Below are positions 1 to 6,258 of a stretch of DNA of 15,007 nt, piece by piece. Origin of the DNA: an uncultured Oscillospiraceae bacterium (GTDB lineage: Bacteria; Bacillota; Clostridia; Oscillospirales; Oscillospiraceae); the NCBI GenBank assembly GCA_934635545.1, contig CAKTZN010000022.1, forward strand, positions 1 through 15,007, written 5' to 3'. Under the pieces are notes generated by a model. That model was given only the letters and a program-made list of their open reading frames with translations. It was not told the origin of the DNA and searched no databases. The translations under genes were made by a program, and so were the position numbers. Each line of letters starts with the position of its first letter. Positions within the stretch are counted from its first letter, which is position 1.

Positions 1-764
1 TTGGGAACGGGCATGGATTCGCCGGTCATGGAGGCCTGGTTCACCATAGCCTCGCCGGAGACCACCTTGCCGTCCAGGGGGATCATGCTGCCGGTGCGGA
101 CGATGACGCAGTCACCGGCCTTCACATCGGAGACGGGGACCAGCACCTCGGTGTCGTTTACCTGGAGCCAGACCTTGTCCACGTTCAGGCTCATGGCACC
201 GGCCAGATCGGCCACGGACTTCTTGTGGGTCCACTCCTCCAGGATCTCGCCCAGCCGCAGCATGAACATGACGGAGCTGGCGGTGGAGAAGTCGCCACGG
301 ACGATGGACACCGTTACGGCGGTGGCGTCCAGCACCGCCACGGACAGCTTGCCGTGCCACAGCGCCTTCAGGCCCTCCTTGATGTACTTCACGGAGCGGA
401 TCACCGCCAGCGCCGAGGTGATGGGGAGGGGCAGGAACAGCTTGGAGATGCACCGCCGCACGACGGTCATGACCAGCTTGTCCTCAAACTCCCGGTTCAG
501 GGCGCGGGAGGTGTGCTCCGGCACCAGATCCATGGCCTCGGCCCTGGGGAAGGAGAAGGCCGCCAGCGCGGCGATGACGTCGCCGCGCTTTCCGGCATAG
601 AGCACCACGGCGTCCTGGGTGCGGTCATAGACCTTCACCTCAGTCACGCCGTCAATGCCGCGCAGATAGTATTCCAGTACGTCCGCCTGGTGCAGCGTCA
701 TGTACCCGCAGTGCAGATGCACCCGCAGACGCCCGGCGGATTCGTGGAGAATGTTGCATTTCAT
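1..764 (-). CDS. P1B-type heavy-metal-transporting ATPase, N-terminal part (cut by window edge)
   Basis: Membrane pump that would use ATP to move a transition metal ion across the cytoplasmic membrane. 254 residues are visible from an ATG at 764; the phosphorylation (DKTG) and ATP-binding domains lie beyond base 1. An N-terminal ferredoxin-like region (about residues 1-65, starting MKCNILHESAGRLRVHL) resembles an HMA domain but has no CxxC metal-binding pair. Hydrophobic segments follow (about 107-123 and 141-155), then the actuator domain with GDCVIVRTGSMIPLDG (217-232) and the catalytic TGES loop at 247-250. It starts 12 bases after the DUF6110 stop with no clear Shine-Dalgarno, so translation is probably coupled to that gene. 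The CxxC-less N-terminus suggests the CtpC-like Mn/Fe/Zn export branch rather than classic CopA or CadA, but specificity cannot be read without the transmembrane metal site. Confidence 0.9.
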   Translation of the reverse strand, partial: MKCNILHESAGRLRVHLHCGYMTLHQADVLEYYLRGIDGVTEVKVYDRTQDAVVLYAGKRGDVIAALAAFSFPRAEAMDLVPEHTSRALNREFEDKLVMTVVRRCISKLFLPLPITSALAVIRSVKYIKEGLKALWHGKLSVAVLDATAVTVSIVRGDFSTASSVMFMLRLGEILEEWTHKKSVADLAGAMSLNVDKVWLQVNDTEVLVPVSDVKAGDCVIVRTGSMIPLDGKVVSGEAMVNQASMTGESMPVP

Positions 765-776
765 AGCGGTTTCGCG

Positions 777-1046
777 TTACTCAGCGCTGGCTTCTTCCTT
801 GGAAGTGTCCTCCACCACGGCGGCGGCAGCCTCTTCGGCCCGCTGCTCGTTGATGGCCTTGGCGTCGGCGTAGATATCCTCGGCGTTCTCGCGGACGGTG
901 GTGACGGTCTCCATCACGCTGTCCTTGGCGCGCAGCACGGCGGCGGTGGTGTGGGTATAGACCTTCTTGGCGTCCTTGCTGCTGAGCATCTTGATACCGG
1001 CGGTGCCGAACAGCACACCGGCTGCGAACAGACCAAATTTCTTCAT
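777..1046 (-). CDS. DUF6110 family small protein, first gene of the metal ATPase operon
   Basis: 89 residues. A short hydrophobic N-terminus (KKFGLFAAGVLFGTAGIKML) reads as one membrane helix or anchor. It is followed by the family-typical stretch SSKDAKKVYTHTTAAVLRAKDSVME, then a charged, helix-rich, Glu/Ala-rich tail. I recognise the pattern as DUF6110 by recall; its function is not established. An AGGAGGT ribosome site sits 8 bases before the ATG. The gene lies directly upstream of the P1B ATPase with a 12-base gap and shares its promoter. An inferred role is an accessory or assembly subunit of the pump. There are no Cys or His clusters that would make it an obvious metal chaperone. Confidence 0.85.
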   Translation of the reverse strand: MKKFGLFAAGVLFGTAGIKMLSSKDAKKVYTHTTAAVLRAKDSVMETVTTVRENAEDIYADAKAINEQRAEEAAAAVVEDTSKEEASAE

Positions 1047-1078
1047 CGTAGATTACCTCCTGAGCTGATAAATTCAGA

Positions 1079-1096
1079 GATTAGCATTCGCTAACC
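1079..1096. promoter_or_regulatory. Palindromic operator candidate, TTAG-N6-CTAA, for the DUF6110/ATPase operon
   Basis: GATTAGCATTCGCTAACC on the plus strand; the core TTAGC/GCTAA arms are exact. It lies between the promoter and the ribosome site of the minus-strand DUF6110 gene, 11 bases past the -10 hexamer, where a bound repressor would block transcription. The TTAG...CTAA shape recalls DtxR/IdeR/MntR-type boxes. A second copy with the same 6-base spacing stands at 1226-1245 under the divergent promoter. Confidence 0.55.
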
Positions 1097-1105
1097 TTCA
1101 CCCGT

Positions 1106-1135
1106 ACTATATCACGAGGCAAGGGAAAAAATCAA
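1106..1135 (-). promoter_or_regulatory. Promoter of the DUF6110/metal ATPase operon
   Basis: On the minus strand, TTGATT (1130-1135), 18-base spacer, TATAGT (1106-1111). The predicted start near 1099 gives a leader of about 50 bases containing the palindrome and the AGGAGGT site. Confidence 0.6.
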
Positions 1136-1187
1136 GACTTTTTCATGAGAAAAATGACGAAAATCCCCCATTCTGCCGATCGTTTCC

Positions 1188-1216
1188 TTGACAATCCTGA
1201 ACCTTCGCATTACAAT
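1188..1216 (+). promoter_or_regulatory. Promoter of the BAAT-like hydrolase gene
   Basis: TTGACA (1188-1193), 17-base spacer, TACAAT (1211-1216): an almost consensus sigma-A promoter. The predicted start is near 1223. Confidence 0.8.
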
Positions 1217-1225
1217 AGCAGAAAC

Positions 1226-1245
1226 GAGTTAGGCAGCACTAACTC
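1226..1245. promoter_or_regulatory. Palindromic operator candidate, second TTAG-N6-CTAA copy
   Basis: GAGTTAG-GCAGCA-CTAACTC, perfect 7-base arms with a 6-base spacer, beginning about 3 bases after the predicted start of the hydrolase transcript. The core spacing and position relative to the -10 (12 bases) match the site at 1079-1096. It could instead be a hairpin of the mRNA leader, but the matched geometry favours a protein-binding site. Confidence 0.55.
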
Positions 1246-1287
1246 CTGCGTTGATACCACAGCAGAGCTTGCGAAGGGGAAAGGTAT

Positions 1288-2217
1288 ATGAAACACCTTC
1301 ATTTTGACATTGACCGGGACGACTTTTACGGCGCTTATTGGACGGGCACGGCACAGAGCGACTGCGCAGTGATCGCCATGCTGGGGGACGACCCGGAGGA
1401 CTATATGGCCCGCTCGGCGGTGAAGTGGCTGCTGAAGCAGGGGGTAAACGTGATGACCATGTCGCCGGGAAAGAAGGACTACGGCCACCACAACTATCCG
1501 CTGGAGCGGATCGAAACCGCCATCGCCTGGCTGAAGGCCCACGGAAACCGGAAGCTGGGCATCGCCGGTGCATCCACCACCGGCACGCTGGCCCTGACGG
1601 CGGCCTCCTACTTTCCGGAGCTGACGCTGACCATCGCCATGACGCCCAGCGACTTTGTGTGGCAGGGCTTCATGCAGGGGAAGAAGGACGGCTGCAGGGA
1701 GTGGCCCATCCCCGGCGAATCGCTGTTCTCCTATCGCGGTGAGCCCCTGCCCTATATGCCCTTTTGCTATCCCCATCCCCAATACTGGCAGGTCATCGCC
1801 CAGGAGACCAAGCGCACCGGGGCGATGATCGCCTCCCGGAAGCTGTTTGACGATTCAGAGGCAGCCCACCCCATCACGGAGGCGGAGACCATCCGGGTGG
1901 AGAACATCCGGGGTCATCTGCTGCTGATCGGCGCGGCGGACGATGTGCTGTGGGATACGGAAAAGTACATCCGCCGCATGGAGCGTCGTCTGGCGGAACG
2001 GCCCCACGCCTGCACCGTGGAGGCCGCCGTGTATGACCATGGCACCCATTTCGTGTTTCCGGAGGGGATGCTGAAAACCATGCTGCCGGTGGGCGCCGAC
2101 CTGTTCGTGAAGCTGGCCTTCCGCGAGGCCAGGGTATTTCCCCGGGAATGCAAGGCGACCCGCCTGGATATCCAGCGCCGGGTAGTCAAGGCCCTTGCGG
2201 ACTGGCAGAAGAAATAA
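1288..2217 (+). CDS. BAAT-like alpha/beta hydrolase (acyl-CoA thioesterase/acyltransferase C-terminal domain)
   Basis: 309 residues, probably cytosolic (no signal peptide). The fold resembles the C-terminal domain of bile acid-CoA:amino acid N-acyltransferase / acyl-CoA thioesterases. The nucleophile elbow is GASTTG with Ser96, followed by the family-like ASYFPELTLTIAMTPSDFVWQG. The acid is in GAADDVLW (Asp218 or 219), and His254 lies in YDHGTHFVFP. Many family members have a Cys or GxSxGG-type elbow; here the residue after Ser is Thr. The reaction is most likely ester or thioester hydrolysis or acyl transfer; the substrate is unknown. The ATG follows GGGGAAAGG. It is a single-gene unit with its own promoter and terminator, divergent from the metal pump and apparently sharing its operator. 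Confidence 0.8.
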   Translation: MKHLHFDIDRDDFYGAYWTGTAQSDCAVIAMLGDDPEDYMARSAVKWLLKQGVNVMTMSPGKKDYGHHNYPLERIETAIAWLKAHGNRKLGIAGASTTGTLALTAASYFPELTLTIAMTPSDFVWQGFMQGKKDGCREWPIPGESLFSYRGEPLPYMPFCYPHPQYWQVIAQETKRTGAMIASRKLFDDSEAAHPITEAETIRVENIRGHLLLIGAADDVLWDTEKYIRRMERRLAERPHACTVEAAVYDHGTHFVFPEGMLKTMLPVGADLFVKLAFREARVFPRECKATRLDIQRRVVKALADWQKK

Positions 2218-2219
2218 AG

Positions 2220-2250
2220 AATACGGGAAGCGGCAGCTTCCCGTATTTTC
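2220..2250 (+). terminator. Rho-independent terminator after the hydrolase
   Basis: Perfect 12-base arms AATACGGGAAGC / GCTTCCCGTATT around a GGCA loop, ending in a short T run. It lies between the converging hydrolase and Dabb genes. Confidence 0.8.
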
Positions 2251-2251
2251 A

Positions 2252-2560
2252 TCAGCAGGCGTCCTTGGCGTCCTCCGGCCAGTCGAAGGACATCCAGTCG
2301 GACACATAGTCCTTGACCTCCTCAATCCAGTCCAGATGCTTGGGGTGGCGGAAGAAGTCGTTCAACTGCTCCGGCGCGTCAATGTGCATGCGGATCATGA
2401 TATCCGCGTTGGAGTCCCTTGCGGTGGCGCACCGGCTCACCTCTGCGTCGTGCAGGAAGGGAAGCTCCCATTCCAAATCCGCGTACACCTTGCGGCAATG
2501 GAAATAAAGGAGGGTCACGTCCGCGTCTTTCTTCAGCTTCAACAGAATATAATGTACCAT
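2252..2560 (-). CDS. Dabb (stress-responsive A/B barrel) domain protein
   Basis: 102 residues covering a single dimeric alpha/beta-barrel (ferredoxin-like) domain. It opens with MVHYILLKLK, the usual first strand of Dabb proteins. The later NADIMIRMHIDAPEQLNDFFRHPKHLDWIEEVKDY matches the family pattern of a strand, a helix and the H-P-x-H step. Family members are mostly uncharacterised small proteins with a few cyclases and stress proteins, so no substrate can be assigned. GAAGGAGGT stands 7 bases before the ATG. The gene has its own promoter and converges on the hydrolase terminator. Confidence 0.8.
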   Translation of the reverse strand: MVHYILLKLKKDADVTLLYFHCRKVYADLEWELPFLHDAEVSRCATARDSNADIMIRMHIDAPEQLNDFFRHPKHLDWIEEVKDYVSDWMSFDWPEDAKDAC

Positions 2561-2592
2561 TCAAAAGACCTCCTTCAAAAATTATGGATTAA

Positions 2593-2621
2593 AAGATACC
2601 GCAAAATGTGTCGGTTGTCAA
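2593..2621 (-). promoter_or_regulatory. Promoter of the Dabb gene
   Basis: On the minus strand, TTGACA (2616-2621), 17-base spacer, TATCTT (2593-2598), with a leader of about 25 bases. The rest of the interval to 2754 is AT-rich with no feature I can support. Confidence 0.7.
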
Positions 2622-2754
2622 GTGCTTTTTCGGCGATTTATACAGATTGAATATATATAATTTGTGCAAAAGGTTCAAAAAATCAGGGAAACGGCGCTTT
2701 CATCCGGGAAAGTGCGAAAGAAATATGTTTATTTTTTCACAAAAAATTTTTTTC

Positions 2755-2789
2755 AAAAAAGGAAGCGGCACACATCGTGTACCGCTTCC
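2755..2789 (-). terminator. Terminator of the 74-aa membrane protein gene
   Basis: Read on the minus strand: 13-base stem GGAAGCGGTACAC / GTGTGCCGCTTCC (one G-U pair) with a GAT loop, followed by six T. The plus-strand reading has only four T, so the minus direction is favoured. Confidence 0.8.
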
Positions 2790-2841
2790 TTTTGTAGAGA
2801 GAAAATTTCAAGAAAGAAAACAGATGGTGTGGTGGTCGCTT

Positions 2842-3066
2842 TTACGCGGCGGCGTGAGCGCTGCGGCGGGCGGCGCGCTCTTCATAGTCCAGCTCCAGCA
2901 GACCGGCCTTACCGGCAGCCCAGGCAGCCACGGCGCCGCACACGATGGGCAGATAGAAACCGGCCTGGCGGATGGGCTCGTCAGCGGCGGTCATCAGGAA
3001 AGAGGTGGCGACCACCAGGATCAGGGAAACGATCGCGGTCAGGACGTAGTTATTGAAGTTCTTCAT
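2842..3066 (-). CDS. Small two-helix membrane protein of unknown function
   Basis: 74 residues. Two hydrophobic segments, about 8-26 (VLTAIVSLILVVATSFLM) and 37-57 (FYLPIVCGAVAAWAAGKAG), are joined by a short acidic/basic loop. The charged, Ala/Arg-rich tail (YEERAARRSAHAAA) probably lies in the cytoplasm. I do not recognise a family. AAGGAGG lies 8 bases before the ATG, and the gene has a promoter and a strong terminator of its own, so it is very likely expressed as a single-gene message. The neighbours give no functional hint. Confidence 0.75.
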   Translation of the reverse strand: MKNFNNYVLTAIVSLILVVATSFLMTAADEPIRQAGFYLPIVCGAVAAWAAGKAGLLELDYEERAARRSAHAAA

Positions 3067-3134
3067 GGTAAATTCCTCCTTGAAGTATTTTGTTATATGT
3101 TGGTGGTTTTGGGTTCCTTTGTCTTTGTGAGCAT

Positions 3135-3163
3135 ATAGTAGAATATTTAACAGGAAAAGTAAA
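3135..3163 (-). promoter_or_regulatory. Promoter candidate for the 74-aa membrane protein
   Basis: On the minus strand, TTTACT (3158-3163), 17-base spacer, TACTAT (3135-3140); leader of about 60 bases, AC-rich before the ribosome site. Confidence 0.5.
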
Positions 3164-3231
3164 GCTATGGAATGTGATAACGGATATCAGTGATGCTGTG
3201 AAGCGAAGCAAGGCCTGTCAGGGGGAAGAGA

Positions 3232-3269
3232 GAAAGAAAAAGCCCCCGGTATCCATCGATACCGGAGGG
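3232..3269 (-). terminator. Terminator of the ABC ATPase gene
   Basis: On the minus strand, CCGGTATC / GATACCGG arms with a GATG loop, extended by G/C pairs on the outer side past one mismatch, then CTTTTTCTTTC. It sits about 35 bases after the ABC ATPase stop. Confidence 0.75.
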
Positions 3270-3302
3270 ATGACGCGGTATATGACGGCGGAATGGCGGG
3301 CC

Positions 3303-4070
3303 TTACAGCGCCGCGTCCTTTTTGCATTCGGCGGTGATCTCCCGTTTCAGGCGCTGGATGTCCGGCGCGGACAGGTCGCGGGGATAGGGGAGGGCCGTCA
3401 GGTCGAACTCCCGCAGGGTGCTGTCCGGGTGCATCACCACGATCCTCTGGCCCAGCAGCAGCGCCTCGTCCAACTGGTGGGTCACCAGCACGATGGTGCG
3501 GGGCATCCGGGCCTGAATCTGGAGAAGCTGGGTCTGCAGCTCCTCGCGGGTCAGGAAATCCAGCGAGGCGAAGGGCTCGTCCATCAGCAGCAGCTCCGCC
3601 TGACCGGCCAGCACGCGGGCCAGACCCAGCCGCTGCTTCATGCCGGTGGACAGCTCCATGGGCGTCAGGTCGGCGTAATCCTCCAGCCCCACCAGCCGGA
3701 CGAAGTCACGGGCGTGCGCATAGCGCTCCTCCGGCGTTTTGCCTACGCCGCAGGCCATGGACACGTTGCGCTGTACGTTCGTCCAGGTGATGACGTAGGG
3801 GTCGGGGCTCAGCATGGCGCTGTGCCAGCCCTCGGGGATGGCGATCTCTCCGGCGTCCGGCTGCTCCTTGCCGGACAGCAGCTTCAGGAGGGTGCTCTTG
3901 CCGCAGCCGCTGCGGCCCACGATCACCGTGAGCTGCCGGGCGGGGAAGGTGACGGACAGATCCCGCAGCACCTGGCGGGTGCGGCTCTCCCGCTGCTGGC
4001 CGGTGATGACCACCTCGGTGCTGTAAGAGGTATAGGCTTTGTCAATGTGACGGAGTGTAACGGCTTCCAT
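3303..4070 (-). CDS. Orphan ABC transporter ATP-binding protein, SsuB/TauB/NrtD-like
   Basis: 255 residues, a full nucleotide-binding subunit that would power an importer at the inner face of the membrane. Walker A is GRSGCGKST (52-60), signature LSTGMKQR (140-147), Walker B LLLMDE (160-165), and the switch His is 198 in VTHQLDEA. Overall it resembles the nitrate/sulfonate/taurine importer group (the TW at 95-96 matches their PW motif). Two deviations: the Q-loop Gln of VFQEP is Pro89 (LSPDP), and the second signature residue is Thr142 instead of Gly. An unusual linker (about residues 15-32) precedes the core. Start: GAGG 7 bases before the ATG. No permease or binding protein lies in the window, and the gene has its own promoter and terminator. 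It may serve a distant permease or have lost transport function. Confidence 0.85.
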   Translation of the reverse strand: MEAVTLRHIDKAYTSYSTEVVITGQQRESRTRQVLRDLSVTFPARQLTVIVGRSGCGKSTLLKLLSGKEQPDAGEIAIPEGWHSAMLSPDPYVITWTNVQRNVSMACGVGKTPEERYAHARDFVRLVGLEDYADLTPMELSTGMKQRLGLARVLAGQAELLLMDEPFASLDFLTREELQTQLLQIQARMPRTIVLVTHQLDEALLLGQRIVVMHPDSTLREFDLTALPYPRDLSAPDIQRLKREITAECKKDAAL

Positions 4071-4105
4071 AGCAATGCCTCGGTTCTTTTGATAGTACGG
4101 ACAGC

Positions 4106-4135
4106 ATCATAGCAGATGCCCGGCCGTTTTGTCAA
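4106..4135 (-). promoter_or_regulatory. Promoter of the orphan ABC ATPase
   Basis: On the minus strand, TTGACA (4130-4135), 18-base spacer, extended -10 TGCTATGAT (hexamer 4106-4111). It begins only 28 bases after the DUF4317 stop, and no terminator is visible between them, so read-through is also possible. Confidence 0.75.
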
Positions 4136-4162
4136 CCGCGGGACATTCCGGTGGGCGAGGCG

Positions 4163-5320
4163 TTATTCGTCAGCCTTCTGCGGATTGGGGATGTTTACGC
4201 CGATGCCGTTGATCTCCACGCCGTCGTCGGCGGGGATCAGGATGTACTTTCGCCCGTCGATGACGCGGGCCTCGATCATATAGCTGTACTCCGGGGCCAC
4301 GGCGATCTTCACCTCCGGGGTGGTGATCTGGAATTTGCCGCTTTCGATGATGTTTTTGGGGTTCAGCTCGGCGTCCTCGCCGTACTGTTTGCGGCACTCC
4401 TGCTGGAACGCCTCCACCTTTTCGGCGGACACACCGCTGCCGGACAGCATGTCGCCCACCTCCCGGACGGACAGGGTCAGGGGCTGGGGATCCTTGCTCT
4501 CCTTGTGTTCCTCGATGCGGCCGCGGAGCTGCTCGTGGACGGACTGCACCACGTCGTAGCTGCAATCCTTCTGCAGGGTGTCACCCAGGGCGGTGCTGAA
4601 TACGTTTTTCTGCTCCTCGGCGGACATGGGCGGTTCGGCCACGCGGAACACGGCGTCGATGACCTCCTGGTGGAGCTCGGCGGCGTTCTTGCTGTAAAAG
4701 AGGGCGTTGTAGATATTGGCAGCGCGGTCATCGAAGGCGGGGAACAGGAATCCCAGCTCCGGCGCCAGAGCGATGTGGCCGGTGGAGGCGCTGTGGAATT
4801 CGCTGTCCTCGTTGCTGTATTTCAGCTCCAGGGTAGGGGCCTTCACGGGGCAGATGCTGCACACGAAGTACTTGTACACCGTGTCGGAGCCGTCGGCAAA
4901 GGTCTCGTCATCCCGGCCCTTATAGGGCACGTCATAGGCGTCGGCGGCCAGGAGGATGAGGTAATTGGTCTCGCCCATGTCCATGGCGTCGATGATGCGG
5001 CGGCACAGCTCCTCCCGGGAGTTCCTGTCCTGGAGGGCCGTCTGGCGGACGGTCTGCAGCAGGCGGTGCTCGTCGCTGTCGGTCACCTGAGCGGTGGAGA
5101 ATTCGATGTCGATGAGATTCCGGCCCAGGGTGCCGGACAGGGCCTTTTTCAGCAGGGTCAGGTACATCTCCTGCTCCTCCTGGGACATGAGGCCCAGGGA
5201 GGCGTCGATGTTGGCGATGATCTCCTTGTTGCTGTTGACGTAGCAGCCGTAGATCCGGCTGATGGCGTTTTTGTCCAGCTTGAAGCGGCGGCGGATCTCG
5301 TTGAGTTCCTTCTGATTCAT
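4163..5320 (-). CDS. DUF4317 family protein
   Basis: 385 residues, soluble, no signal peptide or membrane segment. I recognise the family by its opening MNQKELNEIRRRFKLDKNAISRIYGCYVN and the later NYLILLAADAYDVPYKG and ICPVKAPTLELKY segments. DUF4317 is common in Clostridia and has no known function. The length is in the usual family range. The C-terminal part ends in a strand-rich region (GKFQITTPEVKIAVAPEYSY). AGGAGGT stands just before the ATG at 5320. A promoter at 5503-5531 gives a leader of about 175 bases holding strong hairpins, so expression may be controlled after initiation. The reverse strand has long open frames, which are composition shadows. Confidence 0.85.
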   Translation of the reverse strand: MNQKELNEIRRRFKLDKNAISRIYGCYVNSNKEIIANIDASLGLMSQEEQEMYLTLLKKALSGTLGRNLIDIEFSTAQVTDSDEHRLLQTVRQTALQDRNSREELCRRIIDAMDMGETNYLILLAADAYDVPYKGRDDETFADGSDTVYKYFVCSICPVKAPTLELKYSNEDSEFHSASTGHIALAPELGFLFPAFDDRAANIYNALFYSKNAAELHQEVIDAVFRVAEPPMSAEEQKNVFSTALGDTLQKDCSYDVVQSVHEQLRGRIEEHKESKDPQPLTLSVREVGDMLSGSGVSAEKVEAFQQECRKQYGEDAELNPKNIIESGKFQITTPEVKIAVAPEYSYMIEARVIDGRKYILIPADDGVEINGIGVNIPNPQKADE

Positions 5321-5344
5321 GGGGTACCTCCTGTGGGGTGGTGG

Positions 5345-5393
5345 AAAAAGGGCGGCGGGGCGTGTTTGCAGGGGCGGCCTCGACGCCCCGCCG
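5345..5393 (-). terminator. Intrinsic terminator, possible attenuator, before DUF4317
   Basis: On the minus strand, perfect 11-base arms CGGCGGGGCGT (5383-5393) and ACGCCCCGCCG (5353-5363) with a 19-base loop, then CCC and five T (5345-5349). It can end the sigma/anti-sigma transcript, which has no other terminator, but it also lies inside the leader of the DUF4317 promoter. Its first arm can instead pair with 5418-5425, which would open the terminator. Confidence 0.6.
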
Positions 5394-5448
5394 GTTCACC
5401 GGAAATGTCATTGTAATCCGGCGGGCCGATGTGGGCATCGGCCCCTAC
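5368..5448. repeat. Small palindromic repeat element with GTAGGGGC-like ends
   Basis: An 81-base unit bounded by near-inverted ends GCAGGGGC (5368-5375) and GCCCCTAC (5441-5448), 7 of 8 matching. It contains a 9-base hairpin GGGCCGATG-TGGG-CATCGGCCC (5423-5444) and an 8-base inverted pair CCCGCCGG (5387-5394) / CCGGCGGG (5418-5425). From memory, GTAGGGGC...GCCC-type hairpins occur repeatedly between genes in Oscillospiraceae genomes, so this is probably a REP/MITE-like dispersed unit. Only one copy is in the window. Confidence 0.5.
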
Positions 5449-5502
5449 GGAGTTCTGCTGTACCCTGCTGCGGTCATCGACCGGCGGGGGAAAAACAGCA
5501 GT

Positions 5503-5531
5503 ATTGTACCACGCCGGGAGGGCGGATGCAA
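5503..5531 (-). promoter_or_regulatory. Promoter of the DUF4317 gene
   Basis: On the minus strand, TTGCAT (5526-5531), 17-base spacer, extended -10 TGGTACAAT (hexamer 5503-5508). It starts 5 bases after the anti-sigma stop codon. Confidence 0.65.
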
Positions 5532-5535
5532 GGCG

Positions 5536-6258
5536 TTATGACCTGGGGACCTCCACCACGCTTTCCGCCACCCTGATCAGCTCGTCGCCATCCAGATACG
5601 CCTGCAGGCTGAGACACATGTTGTCCTCCTCGTTGATCCAGATAAGCATATTCCCCTCGGTTCCGTTTGTGTAAATGTACAGCTTGCCGGGGTGACCGTG
5701 GATGGTGATGTCTGTCACCGTGGCGGAATCGGTGGTGGCCATCAGCGCGGTGCCGCTTTCCATGGGGAAATAGGTAAAAACAAGGCAGTAGGTGCCTGGG
5801 CCAAGGTACTTGAATTCTGTCGTATTGGTGAATTCGTTGGGGAGGCAGGTGTATTCGCGGTCGGTGCTGTAACCCGCGGGAATGTAGGTGGGCTGATAAT
5901 CCCTGAGGATCACGTCATCGTGATCGCCGCTGAAGTGGTAGAGGATATGGGTGTCATACCGATAGACGAACCATTGGCTGATGGCGGCATATACCTTAGG
6001 GCTGACCAGCATCAGGATACCCAGGGTCAGCACGCAGGCAAGCAGGATGGCGGCCGCCATCCGGGCGGCCCGTCTCCAGACGGGCCGCTGGCGACGCTTG
6101 GCCCAGCCCTTGGGATCGGCCACCAGAGCCGTCATGGACTTTCGGAACCGGGGCGTGGTGTCCACCTCTCCGGTCTCGGCCAGCAGGGCGTCCAGATCCT
6201 CCGCCGCGGCCTCCAGCAGCAGGCTGCACAGCAGGGTGTTGTCACGGTATTCCGTCAT
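5536..6258 (-). CDS. DUF4367-containing membrane protein, probable anti-sigma factor
   Basis: 240 residues. The cytosolic N-terminus (about 1-60) would bind the sigma factor. One transmembrane helix lies at about 66-86 (RMAAAILLACVLTLGILMLV). The outer domain resembles DUF4367: YQPTYIPAGYS at 121-131, GKLYIYTNG at 191-199, and LIRVAESV near the end. Its start overlaps the sigma factor stop (ATGA, 4 bases), and its ribosome site GAGGAGGAG is built into the final Glu codons of the sigma gene, so the two are translationally coupled. The known pattern in Clostridia is an ECF sigma held at the membrane by such a partner until an envelope signal arrives. The signal here is unknown. No zinc-binding HxxxCxxC motif is present. 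Confidence 0.8.
   Translation of the reverse strand: MTEYRDNTLLCSLLLEAAAEDLDALLAETGEVDTTPRFRKSMTALVADPKGWAKRRQRPVWRRAARMAAAILLACVLTLGILMLVSPKVYAAISQWFVYRYDTHILYHFSGDHDDVILRDYQPTYIPAGYSTDREYTCLPNEFTNTTEFKYLGPGTYCLVFTYFPMESGTALMATTDSATVTDITIHGHPGKLYIYTNGTEGNMLIWINEEDNMCLSLQAYLDGDELIRVAESVVEVPRS

Noticed and set aside
3090-4112. 340-codon open frame opposite the ABC ATPase
   Set aside because: The ABC motifs are all on the minus strand; the plus frame reads through a promoter and terminator and is Gln/His/Gly rich.
4151-5416. 421-codon open frame opposite DUF4317
   Set aside because: No ribosome site or recognisable domain, and it crosses the DUF4317 leader hairpins. The opposite strand has a recognised family with an ideal start.
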